Numbered from the stretch's first letter, positions 6,454 through 14,595 are shown. The stretch: 20,126 bases of DNA from an uncultured Muribaculaceae bacterium (GCA_910576775.1 CAJTJV010000041.1:1-20126), one strand, 5' to 3'. A program made the numbers and translations. The notes: generated from the sequence alone by a model not told the origin.

Positions 6454-6689
6454 ACACGGCTTCTTTCATTTACATTGTATATGCTGCCGCAACAGGAGCG
6501 GCAGAGCCGCGGTAGTTGTTTAGGCACGGGTGAAACCCGTGTTACAATGCCCGGATATATAGAGAGCCGCGTCAGCGGCGGCACAGCGCCGCCGCTGACG
6601 CGGCTCATTGAGGGAAGTCGGCGATATACCCGGGCTGCGTGCCTTGCCCGGGCCTACAGAACTGCCGCCGCTAATGCGGCTTCTATGCC
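6454..6689 (-). repeat. Dispersed modular palindromic repeat, complete copy (copy B)
   Basis: A GC-rich non-coding block of hairpins, inverted relative to the copies at both window ends. From right to left (its own 5' to 3'): a GAAGCCGCATTAGCGGC stretch (6663-6682); CAGTTCTGTAGG (6652-6663); CCCGGG hairpin (6628-6651); a perfect 19-bp palindrome with a 5-nt loop (6563-6581 with 6587-6605); CACGGGT/ACCCGTG hairpin with a 3-nt loop (6525-6541); and the end module related to ATGAAAGAGCCGTGT (6454-6471, one extra base). The segment 6628-6663 matches the right-end copy at 35 of 36 positions. Open frames across it are by-products of the repeats. Confidence 0.85.
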
Positions 6690-6875
6690 CCGCAAAAGCT
6701 CTTCCGACCACTAAAACGCTCTGCGGCTTCCGTAGCCGGCTTTGTCATTAACTTTCATGACTTTGATAAATCTGATTACTCTGCAATTTGTATTTCAATG
6801 TATTTCCCAATGAAAGTGCCATGTCGGCGGAAACAGATTTGCCGGCGGGAGTTTTTTATTTCGGTGCTTTGTGAT
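6690..6875. other. Intergenic spacer between repeat and DUF486 gene
   Basis: No gene is visible. CGGCGGAAA (6825-6833) can fold with TTTGCCG (6838-6844) with a 2-nt bulge, and a run of six T (6852-6857) follows, a weak terminator-like shape on the plus strand that might stop read-through from the repeat or serpin. The rest is AT-rich lead-in to the promoter. Confidence 0.35.
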
Positions 6876-6883
6876 TAATTTTG
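6876..6883 (+). promoter_or_regulatory. Candidate -10 element of the DUF486 gene
   Basis: TAATTTTG is an exact TAnnTTTG match 19 nt before the ATG at 6903. The -33 position holds only a T-run (6852-6857) and no clear TTTG, so this is a partial promoter call. Confidence 0.4.
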
Positions 6884-6902
6884 CAGGAAATTAGGAATCA
6901 TC

Positions 6903-7277
6903 ATGAAAAATATCATAATAACTGTTGTCCTGCTGATAATTTCCAACATCTTTATGACTTTTGCCTGGTATGGCCATCTGAAACTTCAGGATATGAAGAT
7001 AATTTCCGGCAATACGCCGCTCTATTTCGTTATCCTTATGTCGTGGGGCATAGCGTTGGCGGAGTATTGTTTCATGATTCCGGCAAACCGCATAGGTTTC
7101 AGCGGCAATGGCGGCCCGTTTTCCCTTTTGCAGCTTAAAGTAATCCAGGAAGCGATTACTCTTACCATATTCACGATTTTTACCGTGGTTCTTTTCCGCG
7201 GAGAGGCTCTGCACTGGAACCATTTCCTTGCTTTTGCGCTGATTATCGCCGCCGTCTATCTCGTTTTTTTGAAATAA
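6903..7277 (+). CDS. DUF486 (DMT-superfamily-like) small membrane protein
   Basis: A 124-residue protein with four hydrophobic segments (about 3-22, 39-58, 82-98, 104-123). It matches the DUF486 family closely in its landmarks: SNIFMTFAWYGHL near the N terminus, SWGIALAEYCFMIPANRIG in the middle, QLKVIQEAITL, and GEALHWNHFLAFALIIAAVYLVF at the end. The family is related in topology to small drug/metabolite transporters, but no substrate is established. It is transcribed from its own short leader and separated by 88 nt and a strong promoter from the next operon. Confidence 0.93.
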   Translation: MKNIIITVVLLIISNIFMTFAWYGHLKLQDMKIISGNTPLYFVILMSWGIALAEYCFMIPANRIGFSGNGGPFSLLQLKVIQEAITLTIFTIFTVVLFRGEALHWNHFLAFALIIAAVYLVFLK

Positions 7278-7311
7278 AAGTATTAAAACTTAGTCTGAAA
7301 AGCACGCGGTG

Positions 7312-7342
7312 TTTGAGTTTTGAGTATTTCTGAGTACTTTTG
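7312..7342 (+). promoter_or_regulatory. Consensus Bacteroidota promoter of the envelope operon
   Basis: TTTG (7312-7315), a 19-nt spacer and TACTTTTG (7335-7342) match the Bacteroidota housekeeping sigma-factor consensus exactly. The start of transcription would be near 7349, about 17 nt before the ATG at 7366. It is likely to drive the whole run of seven genes to 14595, since none of their gaps exceeds 20 nt. Confidence 0.8.
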
Positions 7343-7365
7343 CATGTTATACTGATTAATACGCA

Positions 7366-8397
7366 ATGACGGAAAAGAAAACAAGTCATCTGTTCACCAA
7401 CTTACTCAAATATGTCGTTCCCCTTGTTGTAAGCGTGGGGCTTTGTTGGCTGCTGTTCACCGGTATAGATTTCAAGGAGATGATGAGCATCATCCGCGAA
7501 CAGTGCGATTTCCGGTGGATAGCGCTTGGTTTTGTATTTTCCATTGCCGCGCAGGTGTTCCGAGCCTACCGGTGGGCCATTCAGCTCCGTGCACTTTCCA
7601 TTGTTCCTCCGATACATGTGCTTGTCTATAGCATATTTGGCACCTATTCCGTTAATCTTGTATTTCCCCGTCTGGGAGAGGTGTGGCGTTGCGGATATAT
7701 AGCCCAGCGTCAGAATTCGCCTTTCACGAGTGTCTTCGGCTCTATGGTGGCCGACCGGCTTTCTGATACCGTCGCAGTGGCTCTTATCACTCTTTTTGCA
7801 TTTGCTGTGGCGTCGGACGCCATTCTCGGTTTTCTCCGGCAAAATAGTGCTTCCTATGCCGCCATTGCCGGTATTCTCCGCTCTCCGTGGCTGTGGGGTG
7901 CCTGTGTGGCTGTTGTAGCTGCTGTATGGATATTCATGAGGCGTCGCAGCTCCAACAAAGCGGTAATCAAAATCCAGAAAGCCGTCAGGGAACTTTGGCA
8001 AGGTTTCGCCGTTATAGTAAAGATGCCGGGTAAAGGCCGTTGGCTACTTTTTACTGTCGGAATCTGGACATGTTATTTCATGCAGATGTATGTGTCGTTC
8101 TACGCTTTTCCATTTACGGAGGCACTTCTCGACAGTTATGGCACGCAGGTAGCTCTGGTCGCTTTTGTTCTTGGCAGCATATCGATGGGCGTCCCTTCCA
8201 ACGGCGGTATCGGTCCGTGGCAGTGGGCGGTGATTTTCGCTCTCGGTATCTACGGCTTGCCGCATGCTCAGGCGGTGGCTTTTGCCAACCTGTCGCTCGG
8301 CACAACAACTATGCTTACAATAGTTCTCGGCATCTTCACATTCGTGGCGATAGCCGCTGAGAAACGCAGAATAAACAAACGTAAAACAATAAAATAG
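7366..8397 (+). CDS. Flippase-like / lysylphosphatidylglycerol synthase TM-domain protein
   Basis: A 343-residue polytopic membrane protein with about eight hydrophobic segments (roughly 15-33, 50-66, 82-100, 130-150, 170-191, 225-248, 258-276, 285-330). Conserved landmarks of the UPF0104 / MprF-like flippase family are present: VFPRLGEVWR (99-108), ADRLSDTV (129-136) and VPSNGGIGPWQ (276-286). There is no soluble aminoacyl-transferase domain, so lipid aminoacylation is not expected. The family is generally thought to move lipids or lipid-linked intermediates across the inner membrane. Its place at the head of a glycosyltransferase and LPS-kinase operon fits transport or positioning of an envelope lipid, but no substrate can be named. 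Confidence 0.88.
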   Translation: MTEKKTSHLFTNLLKYVVPLVVSVGLCWLLFTGIDFKEMMSIIREQCDFRWIALGFVFSIAAQVFRAYRWAIQLRALSIVPPIHVLVYSIFGTYSVNLVFPRLGEVWRCGYIAQRQNSPFTSVFGSMVADRLSDTVAVALITLFAFAVASDAILGFLRQNSASYAAIAGILRSPWLWGACVAVVAAVWIFMRRRSSNKAVIKIQKAVRELWQGFAVIVKMPGKGRWLLFTVGIWTCYFMQMYVSFYAFPFTEALLDSYGTQVALVAFVLGSISMGVPSNGGIGPWQWAVIFALGIYGLPHAQAVAFANLSLGTTTMLTIVLGIFTFVAIAAEKRRINKRKTIK

Positions 8398-8411
8398 AAA
8401 GTAAACTGAAA

Positions 8412-9608
8412 ATGGCAAAGGTCATAATTATCGGCGTAGGTGGCGTGGGTACCGTCGTGGCTCACAAATGCGCCCGGCATCCGGAAATTTTCAACGAGAT
8501 CGTCCTCGCTTCGCGTACCGAGGCAAAATGCGAGGCTCTTGCAAGAGCCATCGGCAAACCGAATATCAGCACCGACCGCGTCGATGCCGACAATGTCGAC
8601 GAAATCGTGGCACTCTTCAAGCGCCATAATCCCGATCTTGTGATAAACGTGGCTCTGCCTTATCAGGATCTCGCCATAATGGAGGCATGTCTGGTGTGTG
8701 GTGTCAACTATCTCGACACTGCCAACTACGAACCAAAGGATGTGGCGCATTTCGAATACTCATGGCAGTGGGCATTCCGCGAGCGCTTCGAGCAGGCCGG
8801 TCTCACCGCTATCCTCGGCTGTGGATTCGACCCCGGGGTGAGCGGTGTCTTCACAGCGTATGCTGCCAAGCACTGGTTCTCCGAAATGGAGTATCTTGAT
8901 ATTGTAGACTGTAATGCCGGCAACCACGGCAAAGCTTTCGCAACCAATTTCAACCCGGAAATAAACATCCGCGAGATTACCCAGAACGGACGCTACTGGC
9001 AGGACGGCGAGTGGGTTGTAACCAAGCCTCTTGAATTCCACCGGTCTCTCACATATCCCAATATCGGTCCGCGCGAATCGTATCTGCTCTATCACGAAGA
9101 ACTCGAGAGCCTTGTCAAGAATTATCCTACAATAAAGCGCGCACGTTTCTGGATGACTTTCGGACAGGAATATCTCACTCATCTCCGTGTAATTCAGGAT
9201 ATAGGTATGGCGCGCATCGACGAAGTGGACTACAACGGTAACAAGATTGTGCCTCTCCAGTTCCTCAAGGCTGTTCTCCCCAATCCGCAGGATCTCGGTG
9301 AGAACTATACCGGCGAGACATCCATCGGTTGTCGCATCTCCGGCAAAGGCAAGGACGGAAAGCCTCTCACTTACTATATCTACAACAACTGTTCACACCA
9401 CGACGCCTATCTTGAGACAGGCATGCAGGCCGTGAGCTACACCACGGGAGTCCCCGCAATGTGCGGTGCCATGATGTTCCTTACCGGCAAGTGGAACAAA
9501 CCGGGTGTACATAATGTCGAGGAGTTTGATCCGGACCCGTTCATGGCCGCTATAGCGGAGAACGGTCTGCCATGGCACGAGATTGTAAACGAAGATCTCG
9601 AACTATGA
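8412..9608 (+). CDS. Carboxynorspermidine/carboxyspermidine dehydrogenase (saccharopine dehydrogenase family)
   Basis: A 398-residue protein of the saccharopine dehydrogenase-like family. The N terminus is a Rossmann fold with VIIIGVGGVGTVVAHKCA (GxGxxG at 8-13). GCGFDPGVSGVFTAY (136-150) is typical of the bacterial carboxynorspermidine synthases. Such enzymes reductively condense aspartate semialdehyde with a diamine using NADPH, giving a carboxylated polyamine later decarboxylated by NspC; gut Bacteroidales make spermidine this way. The decarboxylase gene is not in this window. The gene starts 14 nt after the flippase-like gene and is followed after 19 nt by a GT2, so it is carried on an envelope operon. 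Saccharopine formation is less likely given the taxon. Confidence 0.87.
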   Translation: MAKVIIIGVGGVGTVVAHKCARHPEIFNEIVLASRTEAKCEALARAIGKPNISTDRVDADNVDEIVALFKRHNPDLVINVALPYQDLAIMEACLVCGVNYLDTANYEPKDVAHFEYSWQWAFRERFEQAGLTAILGCGFDPGVSGVFTAYAAKHWFSEMEYLDIVDCNAGNHGKAFATNFNPEINIREITQNGRYWQDGEWVVTKPLEFHRSLTYPNIGPRESYLLYHEELESLVKNYPTIKRARFWMTFGQEYLTHLRVIQDIGMARIDEVDYNGNKIVPLQFLKAVLPNPQDLGENYTGETSIGCRISGKGKDGKPLTYYIYNNCSHHDAYLETGMQAVSYTTGVPAMCGAMMFLTGKWNKPGVHNVEEFDPDPFMAAIAENGLPWHEIVNEDLEL

Positions 9609-9627
9609 TATAACCGTAGCAGCCGTC

Positions 9628-10386
9628 ATGTCGCTCAGCGCCGTCATAATAACGAAAAACGAGGAACGCAACATCGAGCGCTGCCTCAACTCCCTTATCG
9701 GCGTCGCCGACGAGATAGTGGTTGTCGATTCCATGTCGACCGACGCTACAGCCGACATCTGTCGGCGTTACGGCTGTCGAGTCACCTCGCGCCCCTTCAC
9801 CGGCTATGGTTCGCAGCGGCAATATGCTGCCGGCCTTGCCCGTACGCCCTACGTCCTGTCGATAGATGCCGACGAGGTGCTTTCCGAAGATTTAAGGAAG
9901 AGTATCATAAAGCTCAAACATCAAGGTTTTACCCACCGGATGTATTCGTTCCGCGTCGTCAGCTATGTGTGCGGCCACACTGTAGAGCACAGCGGCATGG
10001 CTCCGACGGTGGAAACACGCCTTTTCGACCGCCGTTTTGCAAACTGGAATCTCAATGACGTCGGCGAGCGCCTCACATATCCAAAGGGCGTGCAGCCTCA
10101 GTTTATAGCGGGCGACATGTACCATCACCGTTGCGACGATTTCGGAGAACTTGACTTCAAAGAGATTCGTAATGCCCGTCTGCGCGGACGTCTTATGGCC
10201 GCCGCAGGCATCAACGCCTCGTTGCCGTTCTGCTGGCTGCGTGCGGCCGCGGCTTTTATGGGCTGTCATATTCGCGATGGTGCCATGCTCGACGGAGAGA
10301 CCGGCCGCCGTATCGCGATGACACGTTTCAAAGCCACTCTTGAGGCATATCTGACGGCTCGCAATATCTTTCGGGGAAAGGAATGA
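9628..10386 (+). CDS. Family 2 glycosyltransferase (LOS core type)
   Basis: A 252-residue GT-A-fold enzyme. The N terminus MSLSAVIITKNEERNIERCLNSL and VDSMSTDAT are classic GT2 nucleotide-sugar-binding segments, and S78-I-D80-A-D82-E is the metal-binding DxD motif. The form with an RPFTGYGSQRQYA insert (55-67) is that of the WaaE/KdtX-like beta-1,4-glucosyltransferases of LPS core assembly, so a cytoplasmic-face lipooligosaccharide role is likely. The acceptor is not determinable. It ends 4 nt before the next glycosyltransferase gene, which implies co-translation. Confidence 0.9.
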   Translation: MSLSAVIITKNEERNIERCLNSLIGVADEIVVVDSMSTDATADICRRYGCRVTSRPFTGYGSQRQYAAGLARTPYVLSIDADEVLSEDLRKSIIKLKHQGFTHRMYSFRVVSYVCGHTVEHSGMAPTVETRLFDRRFANWNLNDVGERLTYPKGVQPQFIAGDMYHHRCDDFGELDFKEIRNARLRGRLMAAAGINASLPFCWLRAAAAFMGCHIRDGAMLDGETGRRIAMTRFKATLEAYLTARNIFRGKE

Positions 10387-10390
10387 ATCC

Positions 10391-11470
10391 ATGAATGTAG
10401 TCCAGATTGTAGGAAACAAAGTGTGGGGCGGGGGAGAGCGATATGTTCTCGACCTTTGCCGCACTCTTGAGGCCGACGGCCACAGCGTCGCCGTGATAAC
10501 CCGCGGCAAAGAGGCCGTTGACAGCCGGTTTCGCGCCGCCGGTTTCACTCCCGGGCGTCTGCCTCTCGGCGGTCTGTTCGATTTTATAAGTCCGGGGCGC
10601 CTTGCTGCTGTTCTCGACAGGATGGATGCTCCGGTGGTGGTTCACGTCCATAATTTCAAGATGGCACGTCTGGCAGTCGCTGCGCGTAAGATGATGAAAA
10701 AGCCAGCAAAAGTGCGCATCGTCGTTACGCGACATCTTGTGAGACCTGCGAAGACCGATAAATCGTCGATTGCTCTTTATCGTGCGGTCGATGCGATTGT
10801 TTTTGTTTCGGAACTCGCCCTCAGGGTTTTCAGATCCACTCTTCCGCAAGGTTCCATCGATGAATCAGTGCTCAATGTTGTGCATAATGCCGTCGTGCCC
10901 CCGACGGCAATTGAGCCGGCGGGGAAGGATTCCGGGGAAATCAGGCTTGTATATACGGGGCGCATATGTGCTGAAAAAGGACTCGACGTACTTGTAAAAG
11001 CTCTTTCTCGCCTTGAGAATATCAATGGTCTGCGTCTGTATGTGGCAGGAACAGGTACGCCGGCCGATGTCGAGCGGCTTATGCGCCTTGCCGCGTCGCA
11101 CGGTATTGCCGACCGCATCGAATGGCACGGACATGTCGACAATGTGTGGCCTTTGATAGCGTCCGCCGATATCGCCGTCCTTCCGTCGGTTGTTGCCGAG
11201 GCATTTTCGATGAGTATTCTCGAATATCTTGCCGTAGGTGTGCCTGTTGTAACCACCGACAGAGGCTCACAACCGGAGATTATAGAAAACGGCGTTAACG
11301 GATTGCTTGTCGCTCCCGGCGATGACAAGGCGCTCGCAGATGCTCTGCGCCGCCTTGCTTCCGACAGTGCCATGCGTGCTTCGATGGCTGCCGCGGCGAA
11401 GCGCACGGCAGAGGAAAGGGTATCGTACGATGTGTTTTACGGTAAAATACTCAATATCTATAAAGGATGA
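10391..11470 (+). CDS. Family 4 glycosyltransferase (GT-B fold)
   Basis: A 359-residue enzyme of GT4 type. The N-terminal acceptor domain starts NVVQIVGNKVWGGGERYVLDL, with the glycine-rich loop at 13-15. The C-terminal donor domain has LVYTGRICAEKGLDVLVKAL (186-205) and the E-x7-E motif E270-A-F-S-M-S-I-L-E278, followed by AVGVPVVTTDRGSQPEIIENGVNGLLV. It retains an activated sugar donor stereochemistry; donor and acceptor are unknown. Its stop codon overlaps the start of the LPS kinase gene in an ATGA (11467-11470), tying the sugar transfer to a following phosphorylation step. Confidence 0.92.
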   Translation: MNVVQIVGNKVWGGGERYVLDLCRTLEADGHSVAVITRGKEAVDSRFRAAGFTPGRLPLGGLFDFISPGRLAAVLDRMDAPVVVHVHNFKMARLAVAARKMMKKPAKVRIVVTRHLVRPAKTDKSSIALYRAVDAIVFVSELALRVFRSTLPQGSIDESVLNVVHNAVVPPTAIEPAGKDSGEIRLVYTGRICAEKGLDVLVKALSRLENINGLRLYVAGTGTPADVERLMRLAASHGIADRIEWHGHVDNVWPLIASADIAVLPSVVAEAFSMSILEYLAVGVPVVTTDRGSQPEIIENGVNGLLVAPGDDKALADALRRLASDSAMRASMAAAAKRTAEERVSYDVFYGKILNIYKG

Positions 11471-12207
11471 GTCTGCATATTGCCGCAAAATATCAGCTAA
11501 ACAGCCTGATGAACAGGCTTGCAGCGGAAGGAATCCCATCCGAGGCTGTCGAGATATACCGTGCCCGCAATGTCGTTGCCAAGCTCACTGACGAAGGTGT
11601 CAATATCAAGGCTTACAAAATCCCCGGACTTGCGAAAGGGTTGATTTACGGGATGTTGCGTAAACCCAAGGCTCTGCGGGCATACGACAATGCCTTTGAG
11701 CTTCACCGTCTCGGCATCAACACACCGGAGCCGCTCGGTGTGCTTGTGGAGCGAAAAGGCGGCCGTCTGTGCCGTTCGTTCTTTGTCAGCCGTCAGCTCG
11801 AAGGGTGGAGTGAACTCAGGAATGCTGAAAAGCGTTCTGATTTTGAAGCTCTTGTGAGGGCTTTGGCGGAATTTGTGTTTGATATGCACCGGAAAGGTGT
11901 GTATATGAAGGATATGACACCCGGGAATATATTGTTTCGGGAGGTCGACGGCACCTTCGAGTTCTCGCTTGTCGATATAAACCGCATGCGTTTCGGTATC
12001 ACCGACATGTCGCTTTTGCGCTCAAGGCTCGGTCTCGTCTTCGACAGCGAGGATGCCGGAGCATTTTTCGCCCGCACCTATGCCGGACTGGCGGGCATAG
12101 ATGAAGACGCCGCGGAGGATGCTGCACGGCATGCGTTCCGCGACAGATGGAAAGCCATACGCCGTAAACAGCGCCTGAAATCGTTCTTAGGCATTAAACC
12201 CCATTAA
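11467..12207 (+). CDS. Lipopolysaccharide kinase, InaA/WaaP/KdkA-like
   Basis: A 246-residue small eukaryote-like kinase. Residues 1-50 form the start of the N lobe, with K48 (VNIKAYK) a candidate ATP-binding lysine. The catalytic loop is H141-R-K-G-V-Y-M-K-D149-M-T-P-G-N154, followed by the metal-binding D170-I-N in place of DFG. This layout is shared by kinases that phosphorylate Kdo or heptose of lipid A-core. It follows two glycosyltransferases with ATGA overlap, supporting action on the oligosaccharide core built by them. The C terminus is basic and hydrophobic, suitable for membrane contact. The exact phosphorylated sugar is unknown. Confidence 0.88.
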   Translation: MSLHIAAKYQLNSLMNRLAAEGIPSEAVEIYRARNVVAKLTDEGVNIKAYKIPGLAKGLIYGMLRKPKALRAYDNAFELHRLGINTPEPLGVLVERKGGRLCRSFFVSRQLEGWSELRNAEKRSDFEALVRALAEFVFDMHRKGVYMKDMTPGNILFREVDGTFEFSLVDINRMRFGITDMSLLRSRLGLVFDSEDAGAFFARTYAGLAGIDEDAAEDAARHAFRDRWKAIRRKQRLKSFLGIKPH

Positions 12208-12217
12208 AATCTCTCTT

Positions 12218-13882
12218 ATGAAACTACAGGTATTCTGTAAAAACATCGGTCAATATGTGGAAATCGAAGGTGGCACGACGCTCCTTCAGATAGCTGATAT
12301 GCTTGCAGACAGGCTTCCTGAGAAACCGATATGCTGTCGGGTGAATAACAAGACGGAGCCGCTTGATTTTGCCGTCTATAGTCCCAAACAGGTTGAATTT
12401 CAGGATATGACAGTCGGCTCGGGGCCGCGCGTATATGTGCGTTCGCTCTGCATGATGCTTTTTCGTGCTGTATGCGCCGTTCTTCCCGGTGCGAAACTTG
12501 TAATAGAGCATTCCATTGCCCGCGGGTATTATTGCCGTATTGACGGAATGTGCGGTGTAGGAGATGAGGTGCTCGTAAAAATTAAAGAATACATGCTCGG
12601 TCTTCATCGCGCAGACCTGCCTTTTGAGCGTAATATGGCGCTTACAAAGGATGTAATGGAGATTTTCGAGAAGGAAGGTCTTGAGTCGAAGGTTAAGCTG
12701 CTGAAGAATCTGCATGAACTTTATACCTCCTATGTCACTCTCGACGGGGTGAGCGACAGCTATTATGGCGCTCTGGCACCCTCAACGGGTTATATCGGCG
12801 TTTTCGACCTTCATGTCTATAAGGAAGGCTTCCTGCTGATGGCCTTCAATCCGGAAGAGCCCTCGTTGCCGGCAGTACCTGTAAAACAGGAGAAGATGTA
12901 CAAGGCTTTTACCGATTATGTCAGGTTCAACCATATTATCGGAGTACGCAATGTAGGCGAGCTCAATGAACAGGTGGTGCGACAGAATGTACCGTCGCTT
13001 ATCAATGTCGCCGAGGCTCTACACGAGAAGGCATTGGCGCGAATAAGCGATGATATTACGGCACGTTATACCCGGGGCGGGGCAAGGATTGTGCTTATAA
13101 GCGGCCCTTCGTCATCCGGCAAGACCACTACAACCAAACGTCTCGCCATCCAACTTATGACGAATCTGCTGAAGCCGCAGATGATTTCGCTCGACGATTA
13201 TTTCGTAGACCGCGAACGTACGCCGCGTGATTTTACAGGCGACTATGACTATGAATCGCTTTATGCTCTTGATCTGGAGCAGTTCAACGCCGATCTCAAT
13301 GCTATCCTCGCAGGTGAGGAAGTGCAGTTGCCTACGTATAATTTCGAACTCGGAAAGCGTCAGTATAAAGGCAAGCGTCTGCGTATCGAACCCGGTTCTA
13401 TTCTGCTTATTGAGGGTATACACGGACTTAACCCCGAACTGACGTCGCATATTCCCGAGGTGATGAAATACCGCGTGTATGTATCGGCTCTTACGACACT
13501 TGCCATTGACGACCACAACTGGGTTCCGACTACCGACAACCGACTGTTGCGACGCATTATCCGTGATTATAAATACCGCGGTACGTCCGCTGAAGATACC
13601 ATACGCCGTTGGCCGAGTGTCCGCCGTGGAGAGGAAAAATGGATTTTTCCCTATCAGGAGAATGCAGACGCTATGTTTAACTCGTCGCTTATCTTCGAGT
13701 TGGGCGTGATGAAGGATTATGCCGAGAATATACTGCGTTCGGTACCGTCAGATGTCCCCGAATACGCCGAGGCATATCGTCTTCGCAAATTTCTGAGTTT
13801 CTTTCTTCCTGTCGATACACGCTATATACCTTCGACGAGTCTTCTGCGCGAATTCCTCGGAGGCAGTTCATTCAAATACTGA
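12218..13882 (+). CDS. Uridine kinase-like nucleoside kinase with N-terminal TGS/ThrRS-like region
   Basis: A 554-residue protein. Residues 1-75 look like a TGS/ubiquitin-like domain (LQVFCKNIGQYVEIEGGTTLLQIADML). Residues 80-270 resemble the threonyl-tRNA synthetase additional domain but without an aminoacylation core. Residues 280-490 are a P-loop kinase of the uridine kinase/phosphoribulokinase class, with Walker A GPSSSGKTT (296-304), a DDYFVDR segment and an LLIEGIHGLNP motif. This long architecture is widespread in Bacteroidales and some Firmicutes and is annotated as nucleoside kinase; its true substrate is not settled. It starts 10 nt after the LPS kinase gene and shares 1 nt with the following TPR gene. 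Confidence 0.9.
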   Translation: MKLQVFCKNIGQYVEIEGGTTLLQIADMLADRLPEKPICCRVNNKTEPLDFAVYSPKQVEFQDMTVGSGPRVYVRSLCMMLFRAVCAVLPGAKLVIEHSIARGYYCRIDGMCGVGDEVLVKIKEYMLGLHRADLPFERNMALTKDVMEIFEKEGLESKVKLLKNLHELYTSYVTLDGVSDSYYGALAPSTGYIGVFDLHVYKEGFLLMAFNPEEPSLPAVPVKQEKMYKAFTDYVRFNHIIGVRNVGELNEQVVRQNVPSLINVAEALHEKALARISDDITARYTRGGARIVLISGPSSSGKTTTTKRLAIQLMTNLLKPQMISLDDYFVDRERTPRDFTGDYDYESLYALDLEQFNADLNAILAGEEVQLPTYNFELGKRQYKGKRLRIEPGSILLIEGIHGLNPELTSHIPEVMKYRVYVSALTTLAIDDHNWVPTTDNRLLRRIIRDYKYRGTSAEDTIRRWPSVRRGEEKWIFPYQENADAMFNSSLIFELGVMKDYAENILRSVPSDVPEYAEAYRLRKFLSFFLPVDTRYIPSTSLLREFLGGSSFKY

Positions 13883-14595
13883 TGAGGTCGCTGTCTTTAT
13901 TCATATTCCTGTTCACGGTTTTTATATGCAGTGGTGCAGATTCAGGTGCGCTTGAGCATCGCGCATCGCGTGCATTCGATGCCGGAGAATGGGCGAGCGC
14001 ACAGGCTCTGTATCTGCGTGTAAGCGACATCGAGCCGGCAGACGCGCTGCCCTACGGACGAATAATATTCGCCGGTCTGATGCGTGGAGACACTACAGTG
14101 ACTACATCCTCTGTCGAACGTGCTCTGACAAACCATGTGCCGCTCGACTCTGTGTTGACGGTTCTTGAGAACGAGGCCCTGGCACATTTTGACGGACATC
14201 TTTATGTTGTCGAGCTTCACCGCATAGGCCGCGAGATGCCCTATCTGCGCCGTCCTGTCGACGCACGGTTGTTGAAATACTATACATTCCGTTCCGATGC
14301 TCCGATGATGATACGCTATGCACAGGCATTGCTGCGCGGTCTGCCAGACTCTCCGCTGTACCTCAATATACTTGCAAAGGCTTATCTTATCGACGGAGAT
14401 ATCGCCGCAGCCATAGCGACATGGAAACGTACGGTGGCCGCCGACAGCGACAATATAGAGGCGCTTGTGGGCCTCGGTAACGCGCTTTATGAATCAAATC
14501 CGGCCGAAGCGTTGTCATATCTTGAAAAAGCACAGGCAATCCATCCCACTCCCTATCTCGCCTCCCGTATTGCCGCTTTGAAAAACCCCGAATAA
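13882..14595 (+). CDS. Exported tetratricopeptide-repeat protein
   Basis: A 237-residue protein. Residues 1-17 or so are a Sec signal peptide (MRSLSLFIFLFTVFICSGA). Helical repeats cover most of the remainder. The clearest TPR-like units are RASRAFDAGEWASAQALYLRVSDIEP near the N terminus and, in the C-terminal third, YLNILAKAYLIDGDIAAAIATWKRTVAADSDN and ALVGLGNALYESNPAEALSYLEKAQAIHP. No enzymatic domain is seen, so a scaffold or adaptor role in the periplasm is the most that can be said. The ATG overlaps the upstream TGA by one base (TGATG), so it is probably co-translated with the nucleoside-kinase-like gene as the last gene of the operon. Confidence 0.85.
   Translation: MRSLSLFIFLFTVFICSGADSGALEHRASRAFDAGEWASAQALYLRVSDIEPADALPYGRIIFAGLMRGDTTVTTSSVERALTNHVPLDSVLTVLENEALAHFDGHLYVVELHRIGREMPYLRRPVDARLLKYYTFRSDAPMMIRYAQALLRGLPDSPLYLNILAKAYLIDGDIAAAIATWKRTVAADSDNIEALVGLGNALYESNPAEALSYLEKAQAIHPTPYLASRIAALKNPE

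Noticed and set aside
6475..6714. Open frame of 79 codons across repeat copy B
   Set aside because: It is composed of the palindromic modules, has low-complexity Ala/Arg content and no promoter; the sequence is conserved as hairpins, not as protein.
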